DNA from: Actinomycetospora corticicola
GTDB taxonomy: Bacteria > Actinomycetota > Actinomycetes > Mycobacteriales > Pseudonocardiaceae
Direction: 5' to 3'
DNA length: 64,000 nucleotides
Assembly (NCBI RefSeq): GCF_013409505.1
Contig: NZ_JACCBN010000001.1
Coordinates: 4,340,001 to 4,404,000 of the forward strand
The position numbers and the translations under genes are program-made. This document shows, piece by piece, positions 17,835 to 26,855 of this stretch. The notes under the pieces are model-generated. The model made no database searches. It was not told the DNA's origin and saw only the letters and a program-made list of their open reading frames with translations. Every line of letters begins with the position of its first letter. Position 1 is the stretch's first letter.

Positions 17835-18053
17835 ATCGTTCAGCTTGATCGTGGAAGTGGTGCCTCGAACACCTCGTGGCGGTTCCGTGTGCAACATCTG
17901 TCGTTAACGTCGAAGTACTCCGACGGGGCCACACGGCGAGGTGTATCGGCCGCCCGACTGCCGCGTGCCGGTGCGCTCAGGCCGTGACCCCGTTGCGTGA
18001 CGACCCCTGGTCGTCGCTCGACACTGACCGGCGAACGAGGAGTGACACGACGC
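17835..18053 (+). promoter_or_regulatory. pckA upstream region with candidate promoter
   Basis: 219 bases without a gene. TTCCGT (17883-17888) and TAACGT (17905-17910) are separated by 16 bases and could form a promoter, leaving a leader of about 140 bases. AGGAG lies about 11 bases before the pckA ATG. No riboswitch fold was recognised. Confidence 0.35.
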
Positions 18054-19880
<1,827 letters not shown>

Positions 19881-19890
19881 TCCAGTACAC

Positions 19891-19937
19891 GTGAGGGGAA
19901 CCCTCGGGCCACGAGAGCGCCCGAGGGTTCCCCTCAC
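19891..19937. repeat. 47-bp palindromic repeat, copy C; probable pckA terminator
   Basis: A perfect 18-bp stem, left arm GTGAGGGGAACCCTCGGG, around an 11-base loop containing CCACGAGAGCG. It begins 11 bases after the pckA stop. Same family as 2216-2262 and 2281-2327. No poly-U follows. Confidence 0.8.
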
Positions 19938-19996
19938 GCATGTCCGGGCTGTGCGTTCCCGACGCCGGGGCCGCGCGGCTGGGGCACGATGATCGG

Positions 19997-20635
19997 GTGC
20001 TCGAGTACCTGCGCGGCATCGGCGAGAGCGTCGGGCCCTGGCTCTACGTCATCGCGGGCGGGCTCGCCTTCGCCGAGGCCGCCGTGCTGGTGGGCGTGGT
20101 GCTCCCCGGCGAGACCGCCCTGCTCGTCGCCGGGTTCGCGGCCCACGAGGGGATCATCGGCCTGGTCCCGATGATCGTCGTCGCCATCCTGTGCGCGATC
20201 GCGGGCGACTCCGTGGGCTACGAGGTCGGACGGCTCGCCGGCCCCGGGATCCGGGCGTCGCGCGTCGGCCGGTTCGTCGGCGAGCACCGCTGGAAGGAGA
20301 CCGAGGACTTCCTCAACCGCCACGGCGGGAAGGCCGTGCTCCTCGGCCGCGGCGTCGCTCTCCTGCGCGCCCTCGTCCCGGGCATGGCCGGCATGGCGCG
20401 GATGCCCTACCTGCGCACCTTCCTGCCGTGGAACGCCGTCGGCGGCGTCCTCTGGGGCGGCGGCTGCGTGCTGCTCGGCTACGTCTTCGCCCTGTCGCTG
20501 GAGACCGTCGCCCGCTACCTCGCCTGGGGTCCGGTGCCCATCGTGGTGGTCGTCGCGGGCGTGCTCGTCTGGCGCGAGACCCGACGTCGGAAGCGGAACC
20601 GGACATCCGGGACAGAAGAGGCCTCCCAGCCGTGA
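19997..20635 (+). CDS. DedA-family membrane protein
   Basis: A 212-residue DedA/SNARE-associated family protein. It has the GLAFAEAAVLVGVVLPGETALLVAGF segment (E and F/GE pattern in the first helices), GDSVGYEVGR, and LGRGVALLRALVPGMAGMARMPY, the family's conserved arginine-rich re-entrant region. Members are undecaprenyl-phosphate or phospholipid flippases, or affect proton-motive force and envelope stability. The GTG at 19997 is preferred over ATG 19940, because the latter's first codons lie in the terminator hairpin; CACGAT ends six bases before the GTG. The tail is Arg/Lys-rich. Confidence 0.85.
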   Translation: MLEYLRGIGESVGPWLYVIAGGLAFAEAAVLVGVVLPGETALLVAGFAAHEGIIGLVPMIVVAILCAIAGDSVGYEVGRLAGPGIRASRVGRFVGEHRWKETEDFLNRHGGKAVLLGRGVALLRALVPGMAGMARMPYLRTFLPWNAVGGVLWGGGCVLLGYVFALSLETVARYLAWGPVPIVVVVAGVLVWRETRRRKRNRTSGTEEASQP

Positions 20636-20645
20636 GACCTCTGGT

Positions 20646-20671
20646 GCGTACCTGTACGCGCGCCTAACATC
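20646..20671 (+). promoter_or_regulatory. Palindromic operator candidate and -10 box upstream of the symporter operon
   Basis: GCGTAC-CT-GTACGC (20646-20659) is a perfect inverted repeat immediately before TAACAT (20665-20670). A regulator bound there would overlap the promoter of the DUF3311/symporter genes. Confidence 0.4.
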
Positions 20672-20711
20672 CGCGCGTCCACCGAACGAGTACGCCCCGC
20701 AAGGATCGCCG

Positions 20712-20969
20712 ATGTCGTCTTCCGTCGCGGACCGGGACACCCCGGACCCCGCCCCCGCGAGGCCCCACTTCCGTTTCCGGGCCTGGAACCTGCTCCTGCT
20801 CGTCCCGCTCGTCAGCCTGATCACGCCGCTGTTCAACGCGAAGGACCCGGAGCTGTTCGGGCTGCCCTTCTTCTACTGGTTCCAGATCGCGGTGATCCCG
20901 ATCGGCATCATCTGCACCCTCGCGGTCCACCTCGCCACGCGGCACGACGACGAGGAGGGGGACCGGTGA
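20712..20969 (+). CDS. DUF3311 small membrane protein, symporter partner
   Basis: An 85-residue protein with two membrane helices (WNLLLLVPLVSLITPLF and FYWFQIAVIPIGIICTLAV) and an acidic C-terminus. DUF3311 proteins are encoded beside sodium:solute symporters of the monocarboxylate group and probably act as an accessory subunit. Start ATG 20712 has AAGGAT about six bases upstream. Its stop overlaps the symporter GTG start by four bases (GTGA), which supports joint synthesis. Confidence 0.85.
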   Translation: MSSSVADRDTPDPAPARPHFRFRAWNLLLLVPLVSLITPLFNAKDPELFGLPFFYWFQIAVIPIGIICTLAVHLATRHDDEEGDR

Positions 20970-22627
20970 CCGGCGCGCAGATCGTCCAGCTGGTCGTCTT
21001 CCTGCTGCTCTTCCTGGCCGTCGCGGTCCTGGGGTTCATGGCCAGCCGCTGGCGGCGGGCCGACGACCTCGAGCACCTCGACGAGTGGGGCCTCGGCGGG
21101 CGGAAGTTCGGCTCGTGGGTCACGTGGTTCCTGCTCGGCGGTGACCTCTACACCGCCTACACCTTCGTCGCGATCCCGGCGCTGCTGTTCTCCTCCGGTG
21201 CCCTGGGCTTCTACGCGGTGCCCTACACGATCATCGCGTTCCCGCTGGTCATGCTGCCGCTGCTGCGGCTCTGGTCGGTCTCGCGGGTGCACGGCTACGT
21301 GACCCCGGCCGACTTCGTCCGCGGCCGCTACGACTCGCCGCTGCTGGCGCTCGCCATCGCCGTGACCGGGATCGTCGCGACGATGCCCTACATCGCCCTG
21401 CAGCTCGCCGGGCTCGAGGCGGTGCTGCGCACCATCGGGCTGAACGGGTCCGGGTTCTGGGGCCACGCGCCGCTGTTCGTCGCCTTCGTCGTGCTCGCCG
21501 CGTACACCTACCAGTCCGGGCTGCGGGCGCCGGCGCTGATCGCGGTGGTCAAGGACGTCCTGATCTACATCGTCATCCTCGTCGCGATCATCTACCTGCC
21601 GATCAAGCTGGGTGGCTTCGGCGCGATCATCGACGCGGGAGCGGCCAAGCTCGCGCAGCCCTCCCCGGCGACCGGCCAGGCGTCGGGGTCGACGCTGCTG
21701 ACGGCGAACAACCAGCTGCAGTACGCGACGCTCGCCCTCGGGTCGGCGCTGGCGCTGTTCCTCTACCCGCACTCGATCACCGGCGTGCTGTCCTCGTCGA
21801 GCCGGGCCACCATCCGCCGGAACATGACCGCGCTGCCGGCCTACTCGTTCCTGCTGGCCCTGCTCGCGCTGCTCGGCTACGTCGCGATCGCGGCCGGCAC
21901 GAAGCCGATCGTCAACGGCTCCACCGGGCGGCCGGACTCGAACACGATCGTCCCGGCCCTGTTCGCGGGCCAGTTCCCGTCGTGGTTCGCGGGCGTCGCC
22001 TTCGCCGCGATCGGCGTGGGTGCCCTGGTCCCCGCCGCGATCATGTCGATCGCCGCGGCCAACCTGTGGACCCGCAACATCTACAAGGAGTTCCTGCGCC
22101 GGGACGCCACCCCGAAGGACGAGGCCCGGCAGGCCAAGCTCGCCTCGCTCGTCGTCAAGGTCGGCGCCGTGCTGTTCATCGTCGTGGTGGATCCGCAGTT
22201 CTCGGTGGACCTGCAGCTCATCGGCGGCGTGATCATCCTGCAGACCCTGCCCGCGGTGGCCATCGCGCTCTACACCCGCTGGTTCCACCGGTGGGCACTG
22301 TTCGCGGGCTGGGCGGTCGGCCTGATCTGGGGGATGATCATGCTCTACGGCATCCCCAACCCGGTGAACGGCAAGCAGCACTTCGGGGGCTCCGCGCTCG
22401 CGCTGGGCAAGCTGGACCTCTTCGGCTGGACGCCGTTCGACGGCTCCAAGGTGCAGATCTACGTGGGCGCCGTGGCGCTGATCGGCAACCTCGTGGTGGC
22501 CGCCCTGGTCACCCTCGTCCTGCGCGCCACCGGGACGCGCGAGGGCGCCGACCACACCCGCGGCGAGGACTACCACGCCACCCGGGTGCCGGAGTCCACG
22601 ACGCCGGAGGCGGTGTCGTCCACGTAG
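20966..22627 (+). CDS. Sodium:solute symporter (monocarboxylate type)
   Basis: A 553-residue SSS-family transporter with about 13 membrane helices. Characteristic blocks are DEWGLGGRKFGSWVTWFLLGGDLYTAYTF in the first helices, TPADFVRGRYDSPLL, LYPHSITGVLSSSSR and an extracellular loop near NGSTGRPDSNT. Context with DUF3311 and similarity to MctP-type permeases suggests uptake of short-chain monocarboxylates such as pyruvate, lactate or propionate, which would suit the prpE and pckA genes in the window. The substrate is inferred. A GTGAGCAG hairpin follows 15 bases after the stop. Confidence 0.88.
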   Translation: MTGAQIVQLVVFLLLFLAVAVLGFMASRWRRADDLEHLDEWGLGGRKFGSWVTWFLLGGDLYTAYTFVAIPALLFSSGALGFYAVPYTIIAFPLVMLPLLRLWSVSRVHGYVTPADFVRGRYDSPLLALAIAVTGIVATMPYIALQLAGLEAVLRTIGLNGSGFWGHAPLFVAFVVLAAYTYQSGLRAPALIAVVKDVLIYIVILVAIIYLPIKLGGFGAIIDAGAAKLAQPSPATGQASGSTLLTANNQLQYATLALGSALALFLYPHSITGVLSSSSRATIRRNMTALPAYSFLLALLALLGYVAIAAGTKPIVNGSTGRPDSNTIVPALFAGQFPSWFAGVAFAAIGVGALVPAAIMSIAAANLWTRNIYKEFLRRDATPKDEARQAKLASLVVKVGAVLFIVVVDPQFSVDLQLIGGVIILQTLPAVAIALYTRWFHRWALFAGWAVGLIWGMIMLYGIPNPVNGKQHFGGSALALGKLDLFGWTPFDGSKVQIYVGAVALIGNLVVAALVTLVLRATGTREGADHTRGEDYHATRVPESTTPEAVSST

Positions 22628-22642
22628 GTGCGCTCCGCGCCG

Positions 22643-22682
22643 GTGAGCAGGAGAGGTCGTGATACCGACCTTTACTGCTCAC
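22643..22682. repeat. 40-bp GTGAGCAG hairpin, copy 1; probable terminator
   Basis: Arms GTGAGCAG and CTGCTCAC enclose a second paired block AGGTCG/CGACCT with loop TGATAC. The element at 46323-46361 has the same outer arms and, reversed, a GTGATA loop. Confidence 0.65.
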
Positions 22683-22699
22683 GAGCCGGAGGCACCTCC

Positions 22700-22714
22700 T
22701 AGGCTCACCCGCCA
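22700..22714 (+). promoter_or_regulatory. Near-leaderless -10 box
   Basis: TAGGCT at 22700-22705 is eight bases before the ATG of the phosphodiesterase gene; no ribosome binding site is seen. Confidence 0.4.
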
Positions 22715-23919
22715 TGACGGAGCGGCCGTTCCTCCCCGCCTACGGACACGGCACGCTCGCCGAGGTGATGCCGTCGATGGCGGCGGCGCTGGAGGTGCCG
22801 GGCTTCACCGACACCCTCGGCGTCGCCCGGCACCCCGACGACGTCACCGCCGCCGGGGTCCTGCTGGTCGACGGGCTGGGAGCCGACCTGCTCGCCGCCC
22901 ACCCGCACGACGCGCCGGCCCTGCTCGACCTGGCCCGCGGGACCTCCTCCCGCGGGCTCACGGCCTGCTTCCCGGCCACCACCGCGGTCAGCCTGACCTC
23001 GCTCGGCACCGGGCTGACGCCGGGAGCGCACGGCATCGAGGGCTACTCGATGGGTGTCCCGCCGCTCGCCGAGCCGGACGCGGAGCCCGACGTCGTCCTG
23101 AACACCCTGCGCTGGTGCGCGCACGGGGCGACCGACCCGGTCGACCTGCTGGCCGACCTGCCGCCCGAGCAGGTCCAGCCGGTGCCGACGGTGCTGCAGC
23201 GGGCGCTGCGGGCGGGCGTCGCGGTGACGCAGGTGGCGCCGGAGGTCCAGCGACGGTCCGGACTGACCCGGGCCGCCCTGCGGGGCGGCCGCTTCCACGG
23301 GGTCTCCGCCCTCGGCGACCTCGCCGCGGAGATGCTGCACGGGCTCGCCGTCGAGGCCGAGGAGCGCGCCCTCGTCTACGCCTACCACGGCGACCTCGAC
23401 ACGATCGGCCACCGGCACGGCCCGGGGTCCCTGCCGTGGCGGATGCAGTTGCAGGTGGTGGACCGGCTCGTCGCCGCGATCGCGGAGTCCCTCCGCCCCG
23501 GCGCGGTGCTCCTGGTCGTGGCCGACCACGGCATGATCGCCACCGACCGCGGCTGGCAGGTCGACCTCGACCACACCCCGACCCTGTTGACCGGGGTGCG
23601 GCGCCTCGCCGGCGAGACGCGGGTCCGCCACGTGCACGCCCGCGCCGGGGCGGCCGCCGACGTCCTCGCCGCCTGGCGGGCCGAACTGGCCGACGCCGCG
23701 TGGGTCGTGTCCCGCGAGGAGGCCGTCGAGAACGGGTGGTTCGGCCCCACCGTCACCGACGTCGCCCGCGGTCGCATCGGCGACGTGGTGGCGGCCGCCC
23801 GCGGCAACTGGACCCTGGTGCGCTCGCGGAACGAGCCGCGGGAGACCGCCCTCATCGGCCACCACGGGTCGCTGACCTCCGCCGAGCAACGGGTGCCGCT
23901 CCTGGTGGCCCGCGGCTGA
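22714..23919 (+). CDS. Type I phosphodiesterase/nucleotide pyrophosphatase-like protein
   Basis: A 401-residue alkaline-phosphatase-superfamily hydrolase. It shows VLLVDGLGADLL (first metal Asp), the nucleophile region CFPATTAVSLTSLGTG, AYHGDLDTIGHRHG (metal ligands) and VVADHGMI followed by a histidine-rich ending (IGHHGSLT). It would hydrolyse phosphodiesters or nucleotide pyrophosphates in a two-metal reaction. There is no signal peptide, so it is probably cytoplasmic. The substrate is unknown; actinobacterial homologues are annotated only to family level. Confidence 0.85.
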   Translation: MTERPFLPAYGHGTLAEVMPSMAAALEVPGFTDTLGVARHPDDVTAAGVLLVDGLGADLLAAHPHDAPALLDLARGTSSRGLTACFPATTAVSLTSLGTGLTPGAHGIEGYSMGVPPLAEPDAEPDVVLNTLRWCAHGATDPVDLLADLPPEQVQPVPTVLQRALRAGVAVTQVAPEVQRRSGLTRAALRGGRFHGVSALGDLAAEMLHGLAVEAEERALVYAYHGDLDTIGHRHGPGSLPWRMQLQVVDRLVAAIAESLRPGAVLLVVADHGMIATDRGWQVDLDHTPTLLTGVRRLAGETRVRHVHARAGAAADVLAAWRAELADAAWVVSREEAVENGWFGPTVTDVARGRIGDVVAAARGNWTLVRSRNEPRETALIGHHGSLTSAEQRVPLLVARG

Positions 23920-23937
23920 GCGGGGCCGGATCCCTCC

Positions 23938-23994
23938 GCCGATCGAGGCCGATCGCGGCCGATCCGGGGTGGGTGGTCGCGGGTCGGCCGATCG
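23938..23994 (+). repeat. Phased GCCGATC direct repeats
   Basis: GCCGATC occurs at 23938, 23948, 23958 and 23987; the first three are spaced exactly ten bases, one helical turn. They lie just upstream of the CxxC membrane protein gene and could be a regulator-binding array. Confidence 0.4.
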
Positions 23995-24033
23995 CGCCAT
24001 ACGCTGCCTTCACCAGTCGGAAGGGGTCGCGGA

Positions 24034-24615
24034 GTGGATCGGCACACACACGACGGGGACCCCCGGGCGGGCAGTCACGACGACGAGGGCCGCGACTCGG
24101 CGCTCGTCCGCTTCCGCGCCGCGATCGCCCACCACCCGCTGGTGGTCGGGGGCCCGCTGATCGTCGTGGCGATCGTCGCCGGGTTCTCCGACCTGCGCGA
24201 CGCGAGCCTCGTGTCCCTGGGGGCGGTGCTGGTCTTCATCGTCGTCCAGCTGTTCACCCTCGCCCACGACGACCGGCTGTGCCTGCGCTGCATCGCCGAG
24301 AGCCCGGCGGACCCCGCCCAGGTCGTCGAGCGCCGTCGTCGCTGGCTGCGTCTCTTCCACTCCGCGACCACCACGGCCGGCATCGTGGTCCTCGTCGTCG
24401 CCGCGGCCGTCGGCGTGGCGGCGGGCCTGCTGGTCCGGCCCGGGTGGGGCGACCTCGTGCTCCTGCTGCCCCTCGGCACCATGGCCCTGACGGTGCTGCA
24501 CCGGCGCGTCGAGCCGTGGTGCCCGTACTGCGGGTGGGGCCGCGACGACGACGGCGAGGACACCCCGGACCCGACGCCCGACCCGGATACCGCGGCCCCG
24601 CTCTCGCGCACGTGA
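24034..24615 (+). CDS. Membrane protein with two CxxC motifs
   Basis: A 193-residue membrane protein with helices at about residues 35-53 (HPLVVGGPLIVVAIVAGF), 58-76 (LVSLGAVLVFIVVQLFTL), 108-128 and 135-155. Two cysteine pairs flank the helical bundle: LCLRCIAE around residue 84-90 and WCPYCGWG near residue 165. These could bind a metal or be redox-active. The Asp/His N-terminus and Asp/Pro C-terminus are polar. A GTG start is used; the stop overlaps the ankyrin gene as GTGA. Family unknown to me. Confidence 0.6.
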   Translation: MDRHTHDGDPRAGSHDDEGRDSALVRFRAAIAHHPLVVGGPLIVVAIVAGFSDLRDASLVSLGAVLVFIVVQLFTLAHDDRLCLRCIAESPADPAQVVERRRRWLRLFHSATTTAGIVVLVVAAAVGVAAGLLVRPGWGDLVLLLPLGTMALTVLHRRVEPWCPYCGWGRDDDGEDTPDPTPDPDTAAPLSRT

Positions 24616-25004
24616 CCGAGCCGTCCGCGGACGTGGCCGGGCTCGCCGCCCGGGTGTTCGACATGGCGCGCGGCGGTGACGCCGACACGCTCGCGGCGTA
24701 CGTCGACGCCGGGGTGCCGGTGAACCTCACCAACGACTCCGGCGACACCCTGCTGATGCTCGCCGCCTACCACGGGCACCCCGGGACGGTCCGGGCGCTC
24801 GTGGCGCGCGGGGCGGACGTCGACCGCGTGAACGACCGCGGTCAGGCGCCGCTGGCGGGCGCCGTGTTCAAGGGCGAGGACGACGTGGTGCGGGCCCTGG
24901 TGGACGCCGGGGCGGACCCGCTCGGCGGCCACCCGACGGCGGTGGACACGGCCCGGATGTTCGGCCGGGACGACCTGCTGGCGGTGCTCGCACCTCGGCC
25001 GTGA
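24612..25004 (+). CDS. Ankyrin-repeat protein
   Basis: A 130-residue cytoplasmic protein made of about three ankyrin repeats: GDTLLMLAAYHGHPGTVRALVARGADV, then GQAPLAGAVFKGEDDVVRALVDAGADP, and a capping repeat (motif cores DTLLMLAAYHGH and QAPLAGAVFKGE). It is probably a protein-binding partner. GTG start at 24612 overlaps the upstream stop, suggesting that it works with the CxxC membrane protein. Actinobacterial homologues are often found next to catalases or other oxidative-stress genes; here the following gene is a predicted selenoperoxidase-like protein. Confidence 0.75.
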   Translation: MTEPSADVAGLAARVFDMARGGDADTLAAYVDAGVPVNLTNDSGDTLLMLAAYHGHPGTVRALVARGADVDRVNDRGQAPLAGAVFKGEDDVVRALVDAGADPLGGHPTAVDTARMFGRDDLLAVLAPRP

Positions 25005-25070
25005 CGAGGGGGGAACGCGGACGCAACACGCGCTTCCGAGCATCGGGTGGTCAGTCGTCCCCGATCCGGT

Positions 25071-25081
25071 GGGAGGCCCAC
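25071..25081 (+). promoter_or_regulatory. Strong ribosome binding site of the selenoprotein gene
   Basis: GGGAGG at 25071-25076 lies five bases before GTG 25082 and fixes the start. An in-frame upstream start would add 27 residues without conserved features. Confidence 0.65.
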
Positions 25082-25681
25082 GTGGCCCGTGTACCGCTCA
25101 ACAACCCCGACGACCCCGGCCTCGACCCGCACGCCAAGGCGTTGCTCGAGGCCGTGCACGCCGCACAGCCCGACGTCGGCCTGCTCAACGTCCACCGCGC
25201 GCTGTCGAACCACCCCGTGGCCATGGAGCAGTTCATGGCGCTGGCCACCACGGTGTACTTCGACAACTCGCTGCCCACGGCCCGGATGCGGGAGCTCCCG
25301 TACCTGACCAGCGCGATGGCCAACAACTGCTTCTATTGAACGCCGACCCACGTGGTGCTCGGTCGAGCATCGGGTCTGACCGACGAGGAGATGTCGCACC
25401 TCCTCGACGACCCGCTCCCGGAGGGCATGTTCTCGCCCCCCGAGGAAGCGATCATCGTGTTCGCGCGGACGTCCACCGCGATGCTGCCGATCACGGATGA
25501 GATCTACAAGGGACTGGCCGAGCACTTCGACACGAAGCAGATCATGGAGATCTCCTTCACCGTCGGGCTCGACCAGCTGGTGAGCCGGTTCCACGCCACG
25601 GTGCGCACCGACCTCGACGGCATCACCACGGAGGCGACGAACGCCTGCGCGGTGCGGATGCCGGACCTCCCGGAGGGCTGA
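25082..25681 (+). CDS. AhpD/carboxymuconolactone-decarboxylase-like selenoprotein (CxxU), UGA recoded
   Basis: One 199-residue gene interrupted by an in-frame UGA at 25337-25339 (codon 86). The reading frame continues without shift to the TGA at 25679. The context is C83-F-Y-U86-T-P-T-H90, the exact CxxCxxxH redox site of AhpD-like alkylhydroperoxidases with the second cysteine replaced by UGA. After it come family-like VLGRASGLTDEEM and a helical C-terminal half that would be meaningless as a separate ORF. A SECIS-like hairpin starts six bases after the UGA. AhpD-like CxxU selenoproteins are known in other bacteria (from memory). The role is likely peroxide or thiol-disulfide chemistry. The alternative is a nonsense mutation, but downstream codons are well conserved in character and the hairpin argues against it. 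Confidence 0.85.
25345..25376 (+). promoter_or_regulatory. Bacterial SECIS element for selenocysteine insertion
   Basis: Within the coding sequence just after the UGA: lower stem GACCC (25345-25349) with GGGTC (25372-25376), a four-base bulge ACGT, and a seven-pair upper stem GGTGCTC/GAGCATC (one G-U pair). The apical loop is GGTC (25361-25364), whose first base is 22 bases after the UGA. GGUC in the apical loop is the SelB-recognised core of the E. coli fdhF SECIS. The hairpin uses codons CGA and GCA, which are rare in this GC-rich genome, suggesting selection on RNA structure. Confidence 0.8.
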
Positions 25682-25686
25682 CCGAC

Positions 25687-25734
25687 CACGGTCGGCGGCC
25701 CGCCGAGGCCCGGAACAACGGGCCGCCGACCGTG
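25687..25734 (+). terminator. Hairpin terminator after the selenoprotein gene
   Basis: A perfect 16-bp inverted repeat, CACGGTCGGCGGCCCG (25687-25702) with its complement at 25719-25734, around a 16-base loop. It begins six bases after the stop. No U-tract, as usual for actinobacteria. Confidence 0.75.
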
Positions 25735-25747
25735 CGTTGCACCCCGT

Positions 25748-26773
25748 ATGGGCATCCCGATCTCGGTCCTCGACCTCTCCCCGGTCCCCTCCGGTACGCC
25801 CGCCTCGCAGGCCCTGCACGAGACCGTCGAGCTCGCCCGCACCGCCGAGGCCGCCGGCTACCGCCGCTTCTGGCTCGCCGAGCACCACGGCATCGCGAGC
25901 GTGGCGAGCTCCGCCCCCGAGGTCATGATCGCCGCCGTCGCGAGCGCCACCCGCACGATCCGGGTGGGCTCGGGCGGGATCATGCTGCCGAACCACAGTC
26001 CGCTGAAGGTGGCCGAGACCTTCCGTGCCCTCGCGGGGCTCTTCCCGGATCGCGTCGACCTCGGCCTCGGCCGCGCGCCCGGCACCGACCCCCGCACCGC
26101 GATCGCGCTGCGCCGCTCGCACGAGGCCCTCACCGCCGACGACTTCCCCGACCAGTTCACCGAGCTCCGGGGCTACGTCGACGGCTTCGACGCCGACCAC
26201 CCCTTCGCCGGGATCGTCGCCGCTCCCGACGACGTGCCGCTGCCGCCGGTCTGGATCCTCGGGTCGAGCTACTACGGCGCCCAGGCGGCCGCCGCGTTCG
26301 GCACCGGCTACGCCTACGCGGGCCACTTCGGCGGCGCGGACGCCGGTGAGGCGACCCGCATCTACCGGCAGTCGTTCCGCCCCAGCAGCGGAGCCGGCGC
26401 GCAGGAGCCCCACGTGATCCTCGGGGCCGCTGCGATAGCCCACCCCGACGCGGAGCGCGCGGAGGCCCTGGGCCGGGCGAACGCGCTGTCGATGGCCCGG
26501 CTGCGCACCGGCCGCCCCGGTCCCCTCCCCAGCCCGGAGGAGGCGCTCGCCCACGACTGGTCCGCCGCCGAGGAGCACATCGCCCGCTCGATGGCGTCGA
26601 AGGTCTCGGTCGGCACCCCGGAGCAGGTGGCCGAGGACCTCGCCCGGAAGGCCCGCGAGGCCGACGCCGACGAGCTGATGATCACGACCGCGATCCACGA
26701 CCCGGCCGAGCGCCGCCAGTCGCTGCGCCTGGTCGCCGAGGCCCTCGGCGCGGTGTCGCTCGCGGCCGTCTGA
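25748..26773 (+). CDS. LLM-class flavin-dependent oxidoreductase
   Basis: A 341-residue luciferase-like monooxygenase-fold protein using FMN or F420. Typical blocks are [72 protein letters not shown] and a C-terminal [10 protein letters not shown]. This matches the MsnO8/YhbW-like subfamily common in actinobacteria. The ATG at 25748 is the first codon before conserved sequence. It converges on pntB with a large hairpin between. Confidence 0.88.
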   Translation: MGIPISVLDLSPVPSGTPASQALHETVELARTAEAAGYRRFWLAEHHGIASVASSAPEVMIAAVASATRTIRVGSGGIMLPNHSPLKVAETFRALAGLFPDRVDLGLGRAPGTDPRTAIALRRSHEALTADDFPDQFTELRGYVDGFDADHPFAGIVAAPDDVPLPPVWILGSSYYGAQAAAAFGTGYAYAGHFGGADAGEATRIYRQSFRPSSGAGAQEPHVILGAAAIAHPDAERAEALGRANALSMARLRTGRPGPLPSPEEALAHDWSAAEEHIARSMASKVSVGTPEQVAEDLARKAREADADELMITTAIHDPAERRQSLRLVAEALGAVSLAAV

Positions 26774-26784
26774 GGCACCCCCGA

Positions 26785-26844
26785 GAACGAACGAACGGCA
26801 CTCTCGCGCACATGGATGCTGCGAGAGTGCCGTATCGTTCGTTC
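26785..26844. terminator. 60-bp bidirectional hairpin
   Basis: Left arm 26785-26807 (GAACGAACG, then ACGGCACTCTCGC) pairs with 26821-26844 (GCGAGAGTGCCGT, AT bulge, CGTTCGTTC) around a 13-base loop. It lies between the convergent LLM oxidoreductase and pntB, fitting a two-way terminator. The GAACGAACG tandem is striking and may mark another repeat family. Confidence 0.75.
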
Positions 26845-26855
26845 CGGCCGGGGTC

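Noticed and set aside
25352..25681. A separate ORF or pseudogene fragment downstream of a stop at 25337
   Set aside because: It is in the same frame as the upstream part, begins in the middle of the conserved motif with no start signal, and a SECIS-like hairpin explains the UGA.
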